Shown here: piece by piece, positions 41,224-41,263 of the stretch
Layout of the letters: every line of letters starts with the position of its first letter
Numbering within the stretch: position 1 is the first letter of the stretch
NCBI GenBank assembly: GCA_001768195.1
Contig: MENI01000059.1
Location: 1 to 41,263 of the forward strand
DNA: 41,263 bases
From: Bacteroidetes bacterium GWA2_40_15
GTDB lineage: Bacteria; Bacteroidota; Bacteroidia; Bacteroidales; VadinHA17
Direction of reading: 5' to 3'
Made by a program: the position numbers and the translations under genes
Notes under the pieces: generated by a model
What the model was told of the DNA's origin: nothing
The model's database searches: none
The model's input: only the letters and a program-made list of their open reading frames with translations

Positions 41224-41263
41224 ATTCCTCACTACTCCGCCTGTCGGCGGATCCATTCGGAAT
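41224..41263 (+). repeat. Nested palindromic repeat cut by the window edge
   Basis: Outer arms ATTCC (41224-41228) and GGAAT (41259-41263) enclose the inner hairpin TCCGCC-TGTC-GGCGGA (41236-41251). The sequence (GATTCCTCACTACTCCGCC and so on to ATTCGGAAT) is of the GAGATTCCTCGC...GGAATGAC type often seen dispersed in Bacteroidota genomes. It has no T-run and is not an obvious terminator for gldA. Confidence 0.6.

Overview
The window is a gene-dense chromosomal stretch from a member of the Bacteroidota, most likely a free-living Bacteroidales/Marinilabiliales-type lineage. The evidence is a complete type IX secretion/gliding core (PorP, GldK, GldL, GldM, GldN), GldA, families found almost only in this phylum (DUF4296, DUF4834-like, DUF5723-like), weak Shine-Dalgarno sequences, and repeated promoter matches to the phylum's TTTG-N19/20-TAnnTTTG consensus. 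No rRNA, tRNA, CRISPR array or intact insertion sequence was recognised.

Layout. 1-2.75 kb is an accessory patch of unknown secreted proteins, including a tandem duplicate whose second copy has lost its start. 2.88-6.66 kb carries panC, panD, a flippase-like membrane protein and radA. 6.75-9.1 kb is a class A penicillin-binding protein on the minus strand. 9.2-18.5 kb, plus strand, runs topA, a degenerate arginase-like protein, then porP-gldK-gldL-gldM-gldN, closed by a strong terminator at 18558-18593. manC follows on the minus strand, then a MlaE/MlaF pair on the plus strand. 21.3-27.8 kb is a four-gene minus-strand envelope operon (membrane-anchored beta-propeller protein, large lipoprotein, outer-membrane barrel, DUF4834-like peptide).

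27.8-28.03 kb holds a candidate sigma-54-type promoter followed by a short two-hairpin RNA ending in an intrinsic terminator. trpS follows on the minus strand. A repeat-packed intergenic region separates it from the plus-strand operon rbfA, methyltransferase, LolC/E-type permease, DUF4296 lipoprotein and amidohydrolase. Next come a radical SAM protein and a MurG-like glycosyltransferase that contains an in-frame palindromic repeat. On the minus strand asnS, rpoN (sigma-54) and a PAP2-like membrane protein form an operon. A tandem universal stress protein and gldA close the window, with part of a palindromic dispersed repeat at the edge.

How it fits together. Much of the content serves the cell envelope: murein synthesis, lipid and lipoprotein trafficking, nucleotide-sugar supply, and type IX secretion with its motility motor. 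Housekeeping genes lie between these blocks. The most unusual items are the sigma-54/small-RNA candidate in a window that also encodes RpoN, the arginase-like protein that has lost half of its metal ligands and sits next to the secretion operon, and a palindrome inserted into a coding sequence without breaking its frame.
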